Shown here piece after piece: positions 47,724 through 55,434 of a stretch of DNA of 64,000 nucleotides. Numbering within the stretch: the first letter of the stretch is position 1; the number at the start of each line of letters is the position of its first letter. The DNA lies in contig NZ_CP076129.1 of assembly GCF_018736065.1 (NCBI RefSeq), positions 1,178,001-1,242,000 of the forward strand. Direction: 5' to 3'. The notes below the pieces were generated by a model. That model was not told the origin of the DNA, searched no databases, and worked only from the letters and a program-made list of their open reading frames with translations. The translations under genes and the position numbers were made by a program. This stretch comes from Flammeovirga kamogawensis. GTDB lineage: Bacteria; Bacteroidota; Bacteroidia; Cytophagales; Flammeovirgaceae.

Positions 47724-48145
47724 GATAACATTTTGTTCATTTCTACCTTTATAAAGTCCTTAAAAAGGTGTGTCGAATTTAAACTTTATTTCAGTCAAAA
47801 ACATAAAAAAGGGTAGCATTTTATTTACTTTACCATTATTTTGAATAATGTTTAAAAACTGTATTTCACCTAATAGTAAACATCTTATTTAAAATAACAG
47901 ATAATATAAACTAAAGCAGTTGATGAAATCAGATCTTAGAAAGATGTTTTTAGTAGATATGTGAAAAAAATAAGGAATTAAGAATACGTTTCTCCCATAA
48001 ACACAACCAATCCAATTTTGTATATCAAAATAATAATCTTTTAATAGATCAATTATCAAATTATTTTAATCAAAAAGTACGTAATTAGAGTAAATAGCCT
48101 TTATATTTAAAAAAAATAAGCTTTTTAGACTCAACATACGCTACT
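47724..48145. promoter_or_regulatory. Divergent region between hsdM and the caspase-like gene
   Basis: A 422-bp AT-rich region holding the promoters of the restriction operon (leftward) and the caspase-like gene (rightward), plus diverged repeat copy C. I could not fix a TAnnTTTG box with a proper partner. There is no open frame of note. Confidence 0.4.
47908..47990 (+). repeat. Diverged third copy of the island repeat (copy C)
   Basis: About 80 bp aligns with the middle of copies A and B in the same orientation. Shared blocks are AACTAAAGCAGTT, ATCAGA, TTAGTAGATA, GTGA and an A-rich run followed by GAATTAAG / GAGTTAAG. The terminator hairpin at the 3' end is missing. It lies between hsdM and the caspase-like gene. 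Confidence 0.7.
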
Positions 48146-49621
48146 ATGAAATACTTCTACTTAATACTACTATGTTTATTTACATCTATACATTTATTTG
48201 GGCAAACTGATTATAAAGTATATTCTGCTGTTCCAACATATGCAAAATCAATCTACTTTTCAGATGAATTTGAAGATAATACCAATGAATGGACAATTGT
48301 TCCTTATCTCTCAGATGATGTTCGTGAGAGTAAAATTAAAAAAGGAGAATATCGTCTAACATCTTATGATAAAGATGAAGTTGTGGTAGAAATAAAGTCT
48401 GGCTTTGGTTATACAGATTTAGACGATTATGAAATTGAAGTTGCCATTAAACATAACGATTATCAGCGTTCTAATGCAAATGGGGTAGTATGGGCAATGT
48501 CTCCTGATGGGAATAATGCATATGGTATAGCTTTTAATGCAATTGGAGAATACTACATACAAGAATTATTTGATGGGCAGGAAAATGATCTTGTTCCTTG
48601 GACGTACCATGATGCAGTTTTAAGAGATGATTTTAACAAAATTACAATTCGTAAAATTGAAGATTGGTATTATTTATTTATAAATGAACAATTTGTATAT
48701 ATGTTCCCTTTTGAAGAGTTACATATTAACGACGATGTAACGGGCTTTTTTGCAGAAGGAACAGCAATTGCGATTGATTATATTAAAGTTACGGAAGTTT
48801 TAACTGATAAAATAAGGACTGCACCAGCCACTTCTTCTCGTGTTGCTGTTCAGCCTACAAATAATACCAGAGCATTAGTTAGGACTGAAACAACGAATAC
48901 AACTGTTCACGCAAACGGAGATTATTATGCTTTAATTATTGGAGTACAAGATTATATAGATAATAGTGTAAAAGACTTACGTTTTCCAATAAGAGATGCC
49001 ACGCGTATTCATGATGTACTCGTGGGTAAATATGGCTTTACAGATAACCATATTATCTTTTTAAAAAACCCGACTAGATCTGAAGTTTTTAAGGCATTTA
49101 ATACACTAAGAGCCAATGTTAAATCTACAGACAATTTACTCATATTTTATGCTGGACATGGTTATTATGACCAAAAAGTAAATGAGGGATATTGGTTGCC
49201 TTCTGATGCCGTAGAAGGAGACGATTCTGGTTGGATTGCAAACTCTAGTTTGAGTACTAAACTTAAAGGAATTGATAGTAAACACACTTTATTGATTTCT
49301 GATGCTTGTTTTGGAGGAAGTATATTTAAGCCTTCCCGCTCAGCTTTTGCCAATGCAGAAAAATCAATTACTTCTTATTATGAAAAGAAATCTAGAAAAG
49401 GCATGACAAGCGGTACTTTAAAAACAGTACCCGATGAGAGTGTTTTTGCAAAGTATTTAATCAAAACTTTAGAAGAGAATAATAAGCAATACTTATCTTC
49501 ATCATCTTTGTTTTATAGCTTTAATGAAGCCGTAGCAAATAACAGTCTAAATGCACCTCAATATGGTGTTTTATTTGGAGTAGGTGATGAAGGAGGACAG
49601 TTTATTTTTATCAAGAAATAA
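48146..49621 (+). CDS. Exported caspase-like (peptidase C14) protein
   Basis: A 491-residue protein with a signal peptide (ending IHLFGQ). Residues ~30-215 form a concanavalin-like/3-keto-disaccharide-hydrolase-like beta-sandwich (YFSDEFEDNTNEWTIVP, NANGVVWAMSPDG, FFAEGTAIAIDYIKV). After a Thr/Asn-rich linker, residues ~258-490 are a caspase-fold domain: YYALIIGVQDYID, His338 in FYAGHGYYD and Cys388 in LISDACFGGSIF, so the dyad is intact. The signal peptide places it outside the cytoplasm, unlike caspases in suicide defence systems. It ends 27 nt before repeat copy B, which seems to supply its terminator. It points away from the restriction operon. Confidence 0.9.
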   Translation: MKYFYLILLCLFTSIHLFGQTDYKVYSAVPTYAKSIYFSDEFEDNTNEWTIVPYLSDDVRESKIKKGEYRLTSYDKDEVVVEIKSGFGYTDLDDYEIEVAIKHNDYQRSNANGVVWAMSPDGNNAYGIAFNAIGEYYIQELFDGQENDLVPWTYHDAVLRDDFNKITIRKIEDWYYLFINEQFVYMFPFEELHINDDVTGFFAEGTAIAIDYIKVTEVLTDKIRTAPATSSRVAVQPTNNTRALVRTETTNTTVHANGDYYALIIGVQDYIDNSVKDLRFPIRDATRIHDVLVGKYGFTDNHIIFLKNPTRSEVFKAFNTLRANVKSTDNLLIFYAGHGYYDQKVNEGYWLPSDAVEGDDSGWIANSSLSTKLKGIDSKHTLLISDACFGGSIFKPSRSAFANAEKSITSYYEKKSRKGMTSGTLKTVPDESVFAKYLIKTLEENNKQYLSSSSLFYSFNEAVANNSLNAPQYGVLFGVGDEGGQFIFIKK

Positions 49622-49648
49622 TTCAACTTACCTCATCTAATAATTACT

Positions 49649-49816
49649 TTCACATCTATTAAATATTTATTTAGTTTAATATGAAACAAAAAATCAACTA
49701 AAGCAGTTTATATAATCAGAAGTTAGATGAATGCGCTTAGTAGATAAGTGATAAAAAAATTGAGAGAGTTAAGTTCATGAAAAACCTTGTTGGTATTGCC
49801 GGCGAGGTTTTTTTGT
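49649..49816 (+). repeat. Island direct repeat, copy B
   Basis: The second 168-bp copy, in the same orientation as copy A. By eye it differs at four positions: two near the 5' end, one in the hairpin stem (keeps a G-U pair) and one in the loop. The hairpin and T7 run (49780-49814) follow the caspase-like gene directly. The distance between the two copies is 13,677 bp. Confidence 0.93.
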
Positions 49817-49853
49817 TTGTGGAATGATTTAAGTAGTTACCCTTTTATAAGCA

Positions 49854-49894
49854 TAAAAAAAGGTGCTACACCATATAAATTGATGTAGCACCTT
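49854..49894 (-). terminator. Terminator of the barrel protein gene
   Basis: Stem AAGGTGCTACA / TGTAGCACCTT with a T7 run in the minus-strand sense, about 25 nt after the stop of the gene at 49919. Confidence 0.88.
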
Positions 49895-49918
49895 CTTTGA
49901 AATACTTTCTGAGTAAGA

Positions 49919-50488
49919 TTAATTTTTACCTTTATCTTTTCCTCCACCTAAAATTATAGCAGTACCTAAGCTAAGTGTAGATATATTATTGTTATCGCTT
50001 AGATTAAGAGATTCCCATTCTAAACGGAACTGTAATCTTTGTGCAACTTCAACACCTACGCCAACAGCCCACATAAAATCTGTGCTTTTATCTACCCCAA
50101 CTAAAGAAGCAACCTCTCCAGTATTATCATATTGTCCAAAAAAGGCACCTGCTTTAGCAAATCCAAAGAAAGGACCGATATGAATTGTACCTTTTAAAGC
50201 AACATCCCAACCAGTAATATTTGTTTCCATTAGGCTACCATTAATCATAGATTGAGCACTACCCACACTTCTATAACCACCTTCAACGCCTAAAAACTTG
50301 TTACCAAGGCCACCATATACTTTCCAGCTACCTGTATTATCATTTACTTTAAAATCTTGACCACTAATGTTTCCAAGGTTATGGTTAATAAATGAATTAC
50401 CACCACTTGCACCAACATAAAACTGTGCGTTAGATTCGAAAGAAATTAATAACAATGCACCGAATATAAACAATAAACTTTTTTTCAT
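49919..50488 (-). CDS. Outer-membrane beta-barrel protein
   Basis: A 189-residue protein with a signal peptide (ending ESNAQ) and alternating strands typical of small 8-stranded OmpA/OmpX-like barrels (FYVGASGGNSFINH, WKVYGGLGNKFLGVEGGYRS, FMWAVGVGVEVAQRLQFRLEWE). The usual barrel strands run to near the end, followed by a Lys/Gly-rich tail (GGGKDKGKN). Role unknown. It is transcribed alone from the region it shares with the AraC-type gene at 50791. Confidence 0.82.
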   Translation of the reverse strand: MKKSLLFIFGALLLISFESNAQFYVGASGGNSFINHNLGNISGQDFKVNDNTGSWKVYGGLGNKFLGVEGGYRSVGSAQSMINGSLMETNITGWDVALKGTIHIGPFFGFAKAGAFFGQYDNTGEVASLVGVDKSTDFMWAVGVGVEVAQRLQFRLEWESLNLSDNNNISTLSLGTAIILGGGKDKGKN

Positions 50489-50790
50489 GATAATTTTAAT
50501 TTTGTGTTTTTAAATAACTTCTATCATCTAAACGCCTGTTTATGAGGTCTTTTTAGATAGATTTTGGTCATCTTTTTATAAAAAATGATTTTCATCGCTA
50601 AAAAGGTATCAATTAGGCAATATTGTTACTTTTAGTTGGAATGTGTTATTTTTTAACTAGAATATATAAATTTTAGATTAAAAAGATCACGTTTTAAAAG
50701 CTATACCTATTAATACTATAAGTAAGTAAAATGAAAAAACACTTCTTGTAGTTGTTTATTTCTCTTATTAAATCAATCTAAATTATTATT
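50489..50790. promoter_or_regulatory. Divergent intergenic region upstream of the first AraC gene
   Basis: 302 bp with no open frame. The segment at 50660-50700 (GAATATATAAATTTT ... TCACGTTTTAAAAG) resembles 53420-53460 upstream of another gene, and could be a shared control element. Nothing else is recognisable. Confidence 0.35.
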
Positions 50791-51759
50791 ATGAATAAAT
50801 TTAAGTTCGAGTCAACACTAGCATACTGGGAAGAGTTATTAGATGGTCAAAGAATTGGTGATACAATTCAATTTAATAATGAAAAAGGCAAAGGTAAGTT
50901 AGAAGGTTTTAGATTATCTGATGAAATAGAAATGTTCCGTCTTGATATGGAGTTAACTCAAGAACTTCACATTAATAATAAACAAGATAATGTTGATTTT
51001 ATTCCTTTATTTTTTGGCGAATCTGTAGATCAGACCTTAACAATGGATGAGAAGGAAGAGAAAGTTAAAGAATTTAATAATAATTCTATTGGTGCTTTTT
51101 GTACTAATGTAAATAAGTCATTACAATGGAAATTTCCTGTAAAGAAGAATTTAAAATTTGTAACGCTTAAAGTTAAAAAGGAGTTGTTTTATAATTTAGT
51201 AGAAAAGTCTGAAAAACTTAAAAATGTATTAAGCAAAGAACAAATCTTTTTTGAATTTGAAGAGTTTGACCCTAAGATGAGAGAATTCTTTAATAAAATA
51301 CATAGTATTGAGGGCACTGGTATTTTTGATTTAGATTTTATGGAAAATTACGCAAATAACCTCCTACTATTATTTTTCAAAAATATTTTAGCAAGAGAGG
51401 ATATTTCGGAAACAAAAAAATACCCATTTAATGTAGATCCAGTATTTAAGGCACAAACTATTTTAGAAAATACTTTAGATAGACCAGTAAGTATAGATAA
51501 TTTAGCAGAAGATTGTGGCATTAGTGAAAGTAGATTGCGCTTTTTATTTAAACATGTTTTTGGAACTACAATACATCAATACCACCAGGATTTAAGATTA
51601 AATAAATCTCGTTTCTTATTAAGAAAAGGAAGTAAGACCATGTCTATGATTGCAATGGATTTAGGTTTTTCAAGTTCAAGTCATTTCTCTATGGTATTTA
51701 AAAAACAATATAAAGTAACGCCAAAACAATTTAAGAATAATCATTTTGCAATGGCGTAA
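50791..51759 (+). CDS. AraC-family transcriptional regulator (paralogue 1)
   Basis: A 322-residue regulator. The C-terminal ~100 residues form a double helix-turn-helix: SIDNLAEDCGISESRLRFLF and MSMIAMDLGFSSSSHFSMVF. The N-terminal ~210 residues are a sensing domain that I do not recognise (GDTIQFNNEKGKGKLEGFRL, IEMFRLDMELT, NSIGAFCTNVNKSLQWKFP), without clear cupin motifs. It is strongly similar over its length to the regulator at 56964, so the two are paralogues. Followed by a terminator, then by an outer-membrane protein gene it may control (inference from proximity). Confidence 0.92.
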   Translation: MNKFKFESTLAYWEELLDGQRIGDTIQFNNEKGKGKLEGFRLSDEIEMFRLDMELTQELHINNKQDNVDFIPLFFGESVDQTLTMDEKEEKVKEFNNNSIGAFCTNVNKSLQWKFPVKKNLKFVTLKVKKELFYNLVEKSEKLKNVLSKEQIFFEFEEFDPKMREFFNKIHSIEGTGIFDLDFMENYANNLLLLFFKNILAREDISETKKYPFNVDPVFKAQTILENTLDRPVSIDNLAEDCGISESRLRFLFKHVFGTTIHQYHQDLRLNKSRFLLRKGSKTMSMIAMDLGFSSSSHFSMVFKKQYKVTPKQFKNNHFAMA

Positions 51760-51785
51760 ACCATAAATTATAGATATATAAAGGA

Positions 51786-51821
51786 AGGCATTTTAACAAA
51801 GCGTTAAAGTGTCTTTTTTTT
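51786..51821 (+). terminator. Terminator after the first AraC gene
   Basis: Stem GGCATTTTAAC / GTTAAAGTGTC (with G-T pairs) and a T8 run. The rest of the gap to 52051 is AT-rich with no recognisable feature. Confidence 0.75.
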
Positions 51822-52051
51822 GTTTTAAGTAATTGATAGTTAGGTAATTAAAATCATTACCAAAAATCGATATTTATCATTTTATGATCAAATGTTTATA
51901 ATCTACCTCTCCAAAATACAGTTTATATAAGTGTACTAAGAAATTATTAAAGAATAAAAATTTCAAAGGTACACAGTTTTCATCTAGGTGAAAAAGTAAC
52001 TAAAAAGTAAAAAAGAAAAAGTTTAATATAAAATTTTAAATAATCAGAATC

Positions 52052-52576
52052 ATGAAAAAACAAATATTATTAATCATTTCAATGTGTTTTTTATTCCACT
52101 TTTCAAATGCAGAAGGAGATCCAAAAACATCTACAGATTCATTTGTATCATCTGATAAATCATATTTATTCCAAACACCTCAAAATACAATAGATGGTTC
52201 TAAAACACCAAAAGGAAAAATGGAATTAGGTATTAGATTCTGGGATGAAATTGGTATTGATTTCACATATAATCTTGCAAAAAACAGAATTCACGCAACT
52301 GGTACATTCGATAATAACTTTAGAATTAACGTGTATTACGATTGGATATTTAATGTATCATCTGCACCTGGTTTAGCTTTATATGTTGGTGCTGGTGCAG
52401 CAGTGAAATTTACAGAATATGCTCCATTTGGTTTAGGTGCTAATTTAGGTGTTCAATACTCTTTTGCTAAAGCTCCTATTGCTATTGGTTTTGATTGGAG
52501 ACCAACATGGTACTTGGCAAGCAATTCTTATTATTCAGGAAACGACTTTGCTTTAATGGTTAGATATAAATTCTAA
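52052..52576 (+). CDS. Outer-membrane beta-barrel protein, small
   Basis: A 174-residue exported protein: signal peptide ending FSNA, then EGDPKTSTD, then repeated amphipathic strands with aromatic ends (MELGIRFWDEIGIDFTYNL, FRINVYYDWIF, LALYVGAGAAVKF) and a C-terminal LMVRYKF, the hallmark of barrel insertion. It is probably an 8-stranded outer-membrane protein. The start of the mature part (GDPK) is also seen in the small exported protein at 58820. It lies 38 nt before the lipoprotein gene and is probably co-transcribed with it. Confidence 0.8.
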   Translation: MKKQILLIISMCFLFHFSNAEGDPKTSTDSFVSSDKSYLFQTPQNTIDGSKTPKGKMELGIRFWDEIGIDFTYNLAKNRIHATGTFDNNFRINVYYDWIFNVSSAPGLALYVGAGAAVKFTEYAPFGLGANLGVQYSFAKAPIAIGFDWRPTWYLASNSYYSGNDFALMVRYKF

Positions 52577-52613
52577 ATAAAAAATTATTAAAGTAATACA
52601 TAATATATACAAA

Positions 52614-53270
52614 ATGAAAAATTTCCTAATAGCTCTTGCATCAACTGCAGTTTTAGCAACATCATGTAGTCAAACTAATGATTCTGATAGCAATTACATT
52701 CCTGCAACAACTGCAGACATTTCTCTTCAAGCAACAGGTTTAGACACAAATACCTCTACTTATGGTGCTGGAAATGGTTTAGATGGAGTCGATTCTGTTG
52801 TAGTTGGTATAACATCTTTCCATTTAAGTATTAATGGAGATACAGTAACTTTTGAAAAAGTTGGAAATGAAGGTTCAATTGATCTTTTAAGCTTTACATC
52901 AACAGATACTCTTATTTGGACGAACGAAGAAATTCCTTCTGGAGATGTTGGTGATGTTGCAACACTATATCTTGATAAAAATTACGACAATAATTATGTA
53001 ATTGAATCTGATGGAAATAAAGCTGATTTACATTTATCACATACAGCGTTAGACTTTAGATTAGTGTCTGATGAAGATGACTTTGATGAAGGTAATAAAT
53101 ATGTAATTAAGCTAAATATGTCAAATAGCTTACGTCTGGTAAGCAAAGGAAATGGTTCTTATAATTTACAGCAAGGCACTGCTGGAACAGAAAAAATGGG
53201 AACAATGGTGCTTGTAGAAACTGTAGATAATGATATAGATACAGATGATGATGAAAATGATGATGATTAA
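52614..53270 (+). CDS. DUF4382-like lipoprotein
   Basis: A 218-residue lipoprotein with Cys18 in LATSC. The mature part is a beta-rich domain (DVDSVVVGITSFHLSI-like stretch, GSIDLLSFTSTDTLIWTNEEIPSGDVG, ATLYLDKNYDNNYVI) that follows the order seen in DUF4382 lipoproteins, but the match is by pattern only. It ends in a tail of Asp/Glu residues. Probably at the outer membrane or surface. It is co-oriented with, and 38 nt after, the barrel protein gene, and a terminator follows. Confidence 0.72.
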   Translation: MKNFLIALASTAVLATSCSQTNDSDSNYIPATTADISLQATGLDTNTSTYGAGNGLDGVDSVVVGITSFHLSINGDTVTFEKVGNEGSIDLLSFTSTDTLIWTNEEIPSGDVGDVATLYLDKNYDNNYVIESDGNKADLHLSHTALDFRLVSDEDDFDEGNKYVIKLNMSNSLRLVSKGNGSYNLQQGTAGTEKMGTMVLVETVDNDIDTDDDENDDD

Positions 53271-53311
53271 TGTTTTATATATGAATAGTAAAATATATAG
53301 TTAAGTGTATT

Positions 53312-53347
53312 ACACCTTCTTACTAATAGTAAGGAGGTGTTTTTTTT
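53312..53347 (+). terminator. Terminator of the barrel/lipoprotein operon
   Basis: Stem ACACCTTCTTACT / AGTAAGGAGGTGT with a 3-base loop, then a T-run; about 40 nt after the stop. Confidence 0.92.
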
Positions 53348-53491
53348 ATTTAATTGGTTGATAGATAGATTTATATAAAAAAGGTTACAATGTAGCCAAA
53401 TTGTGACATTTTATTGTTGGAATTTATAAATTTTGATGACTATAGTCACGTTTATAAAAGAGTAGTTTAAGGAAATACAAATAATTTTATA

Positions 53492-54034
53492 ATGAAAAAA
53501 GGAAGTACTATTTTAATTGTTATCATGCTAAGTATAAGGGCTTCATTTAGTTTTGGCCAGACGGCAGAAACTATACGGTTTAATGAAGTTAATGATTCTG
53601 ATTTTGTTATTAGTGAATTGGTTGATCATGTTTATAATGAAGACCCACATTTATATATAGGTAAAATTGTTTCAATTAATTACGATTTAATAGAAGAAGA
53701 AATTTATAATTTATATGATGAAGAGGCTATTGAAACACTAAGTATTTTAGATTATTATAAGGTAGATATCATAACTGAGGATGGTTATGAAGAAAGATAT
53801 TATGATAAGGAAGGAACGTTATACTTAGTGATTTCAGATTTTAATAAGAGCTATTTACCTTATGAGATTGTTAACCAGATAGATAATCAATATTTAGCAT
53901 GGAATATGACTGTTTTAGAAATAAGTAGTCCTGATAATAGCGATAAAAAAATTTACAAAGTCCATTTAAAACAAGAAGAAGAAGAACAAGTATTTTTCTT
54001 TGAGCATAGCGGTGGAATGTTTACAAGAGTTTAA
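53492..54034 (+). CDS. Exported acidic protein of unknown function
   Basis: A 180-residue protein with a signal peptide (ending FSFGQ). The mature part is rich in Asp, Glu and Tyr (HLYIGKIVSINYDLIEEE, DYYKVDIITEDGYEERYYD), mixed beta/alpha, with a final 'EEEEQVFFFEHSGGMF' stretch. I recognise no family. It appears to be a single-gene unit whose upstream region resembles that of the first AraC-type gene (see 53420-53460). Confidence 0.65.
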   Translation: MKKGSTILIVIMLSIRASFSFGQTAETIRFNEVNDSDFVISELVDHVYNEDPHLYIGKIVSINYDLIEEEIYNLYDEEAIETLSILDYYKVDIITEDGYEERYYDKEGTLYLVISDFNKSYLPYEIVNQIDNQYLAWNMTVLEISSPDNSDKKIYKVHLKQEEEEQVFFFEHSGGMFTRV

Positions 54035-54405
54035 GTACTTAGAAATTCACCCAAACCAACAATTATATTAATCATAAGTTATGTATTACAGAATACTATA
54101 TAGCATACAAAGAAATAAGTACCGATCCTATTTTAGTTTAGTAGTTAAGGTTTTAATTCTTGTTGTTACAATGTGCTAAGACATAATTTAACTCTCTCTC
54201 TCTTATTAATGATCATAGTGTATTTTCTCTCTTTAAAAATAAAATAAGTATATGTAATTCTGTTAGTAGTAATAGAGTTTTCATGTGTCCAAAATAATAG
54301 AAAGGGGAAAGGAGCAATAAAACTGATGAGTAATCAAGGCAATACTTGATGCCATCAGTTGCTTCACCTTTCTAATTTTGTAGAATCAACCATAAAAAGT
54401 TAAGA
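54035..54405. promoter_or_regulatory. Intergenic region with possible structured leader of the MarC gene
   Basis: 371 bp. A 32-codon open frame (54081-54179, ending in a hydrophobic stretch LVVKVLILVVTM) could be a tiny membrane peptide but is not convincing. At 54299-54373 the RNA would fold into a long interrupted hairpin: outer arms AGAAAGG..GAA..GCA / TGCTTCACCTTTCT, middle stem AACTGATG / CATCAGTT, inner stem ATCAAG / CTTGAT. No T-run follows, and the structure ends 32 nt before the marC-like ATG. This suggests a cis-acting leader rather than a terminator. Confidence 0.45.
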
Positions 54406-55014
54406 ATGTTACATCTTATTTTTACTAAGTTCATAATGTTTTTTACTGTAATTGATCCAATAGGTACTATACCTGTATTTATTGCAATTACAGCCAAAAG
54501 TAATAATGCTAAGAAGCTCATTATTGCTAAAAAAGCTACTTTAACCGCTGCAGGTGTACTACTGTTTTTCACAATTGCAGGCGAGATAATATTAAATGTA
54601 ATTAATATCCCAATGTCTGATTTTCAGGTAGCAGGTGGTATTGTACTATTTCTTTTTGCATTAACCATGATTTTTGGCGAAAGTAAGCCAGAGGAAGAGA
54701 TTTCTCATATAGATAATCAAGAAGATAAAGCGATATTTCCGTTGGCCATTCCCTCTTTGGCCAGTCCAGGAGCTATACTTGCTGTTATGCTACTAACAGA
54801 AAAGAATAAATATAGTTTTCAGGAGCAATTTCTTACGGTACTTGTAATGTTATCTGTTGTTGCAACTGCTGGGTTATTAATGGTTTTCTCAACAAAAATA
54901 TTTAAATATATAGGGAACAGCGGAGCGGCAATTATCAGTCGAGTTATGGGTTTAATACTATCTGCTGTTGCTGTTCATAATATACTTGAGGGTTTATCAG
55001 AATATCTTACATAA
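54406..55014 (+). CDS. MarC-family integral membrane protein
   Basis: A 202-residue inner-membrane protein with six predicted helices. The family signatures are clear: VIDPIGTIPVFIAIT at the N-terminus, GGIVLFLFALTMIFG in the middle, and PLAIPSLASPGAI, with AVHNILEGL near the end. MarC proteins have no settled function; the name came from the E. coli mar region, but a role in drug resistance was not confirmed. It is followed after 14 nt by a small membrane protein gene, and preceded by the hairpin leader described separately. Confidence 0.93.
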   Translation: MLHLIFTKFIMFFTVIDPIGTIPVFIAITAKSNNAKKLIIAKKATLTAAGVLLFFTIAGEIILNVINIPMSDFQVAGGIVLFLFALTMIFGESKPEEEISHIDNQEDKAIFPLAIPSLASPGAILAVMLLTEKNKYSFQEQFLTVLVMLSVVATAGLLMVFSTKIFKYIGNSGAAIISRVMGLILSAVAVHNILEGLSEYLT

Positions 55015-55028
55015 TTTTACTTATTAAA

Positions 55029-55274
55029 ATGGAACTTCAAAATAATCATCTACTCATACTAATGCTGCTAATTTGTATGGCACTTATCGTTCAAGAATTA
55101 ATAAATAAGTATTTAGCATATTTACATAAGAAAAAAGACTTGTTAAGTCATCAAACGAATTATTTAAATAGTGCACTGACATTAATGAATATATTCGGAA
55201 TTGTAGCTACTGCTATCTACTTACTAAAAGTAGAAGTGTATAATTTTGAAATACCCATTATCCAGCTTTTTTAG
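55029..55274 (+). CDS. Small membrane protein next to marC
   Basis: An 81-residue protein with two predicted helices (LLILMLLICMALIVQELI and LTLMNIFGIVATAIYLL) and a Lys/His-rich loop between them. No family recognised. It starts 14 nt after the MarC-family gene and shares its terminator, so the two form an operon; the protein may be a partner of the MarC protein. Confidence 0.65.
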   Translation: MELQNNHLLILMLLICMALIVQELINKYLAYLHKKKDLLSHQTNYLNSALTLMNIFGIVATAIYLLKVEVYNFEIPIIQLF

Positions 55275-55285
55275 ATAAAAATATT

Positions 55286-55338
55286 AAGGTTAGCAAAACT
55301 TCATTTCACCATAAAATGATATTTTGCTAACCTTTTTT
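55286..55338 (+). terminator. Terminator of the marC operon
   Basis: Stem AAGGTTAGCAAAA / TTTTGCTAACCTT with a loop of about 25 bases and a T6 run. Confidence 0.85.
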
Positions 55339-55434
55339 CAAAAACATATTTTTATACTTTTCTTCCATTTTATACAAATCTGCTTCTCATGTTAAATCGT
55401 TTAATTTATCTAGATGTAAATAAATTGTAGAGAG

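Noticed and set aside
35972-49816. The repeats as ends of a transposon or the non-coding part of a retron.
   Set aside because: Copies are direct, not inverted, no transposase or reverse transcriptase is present, and no target duplication is visible.
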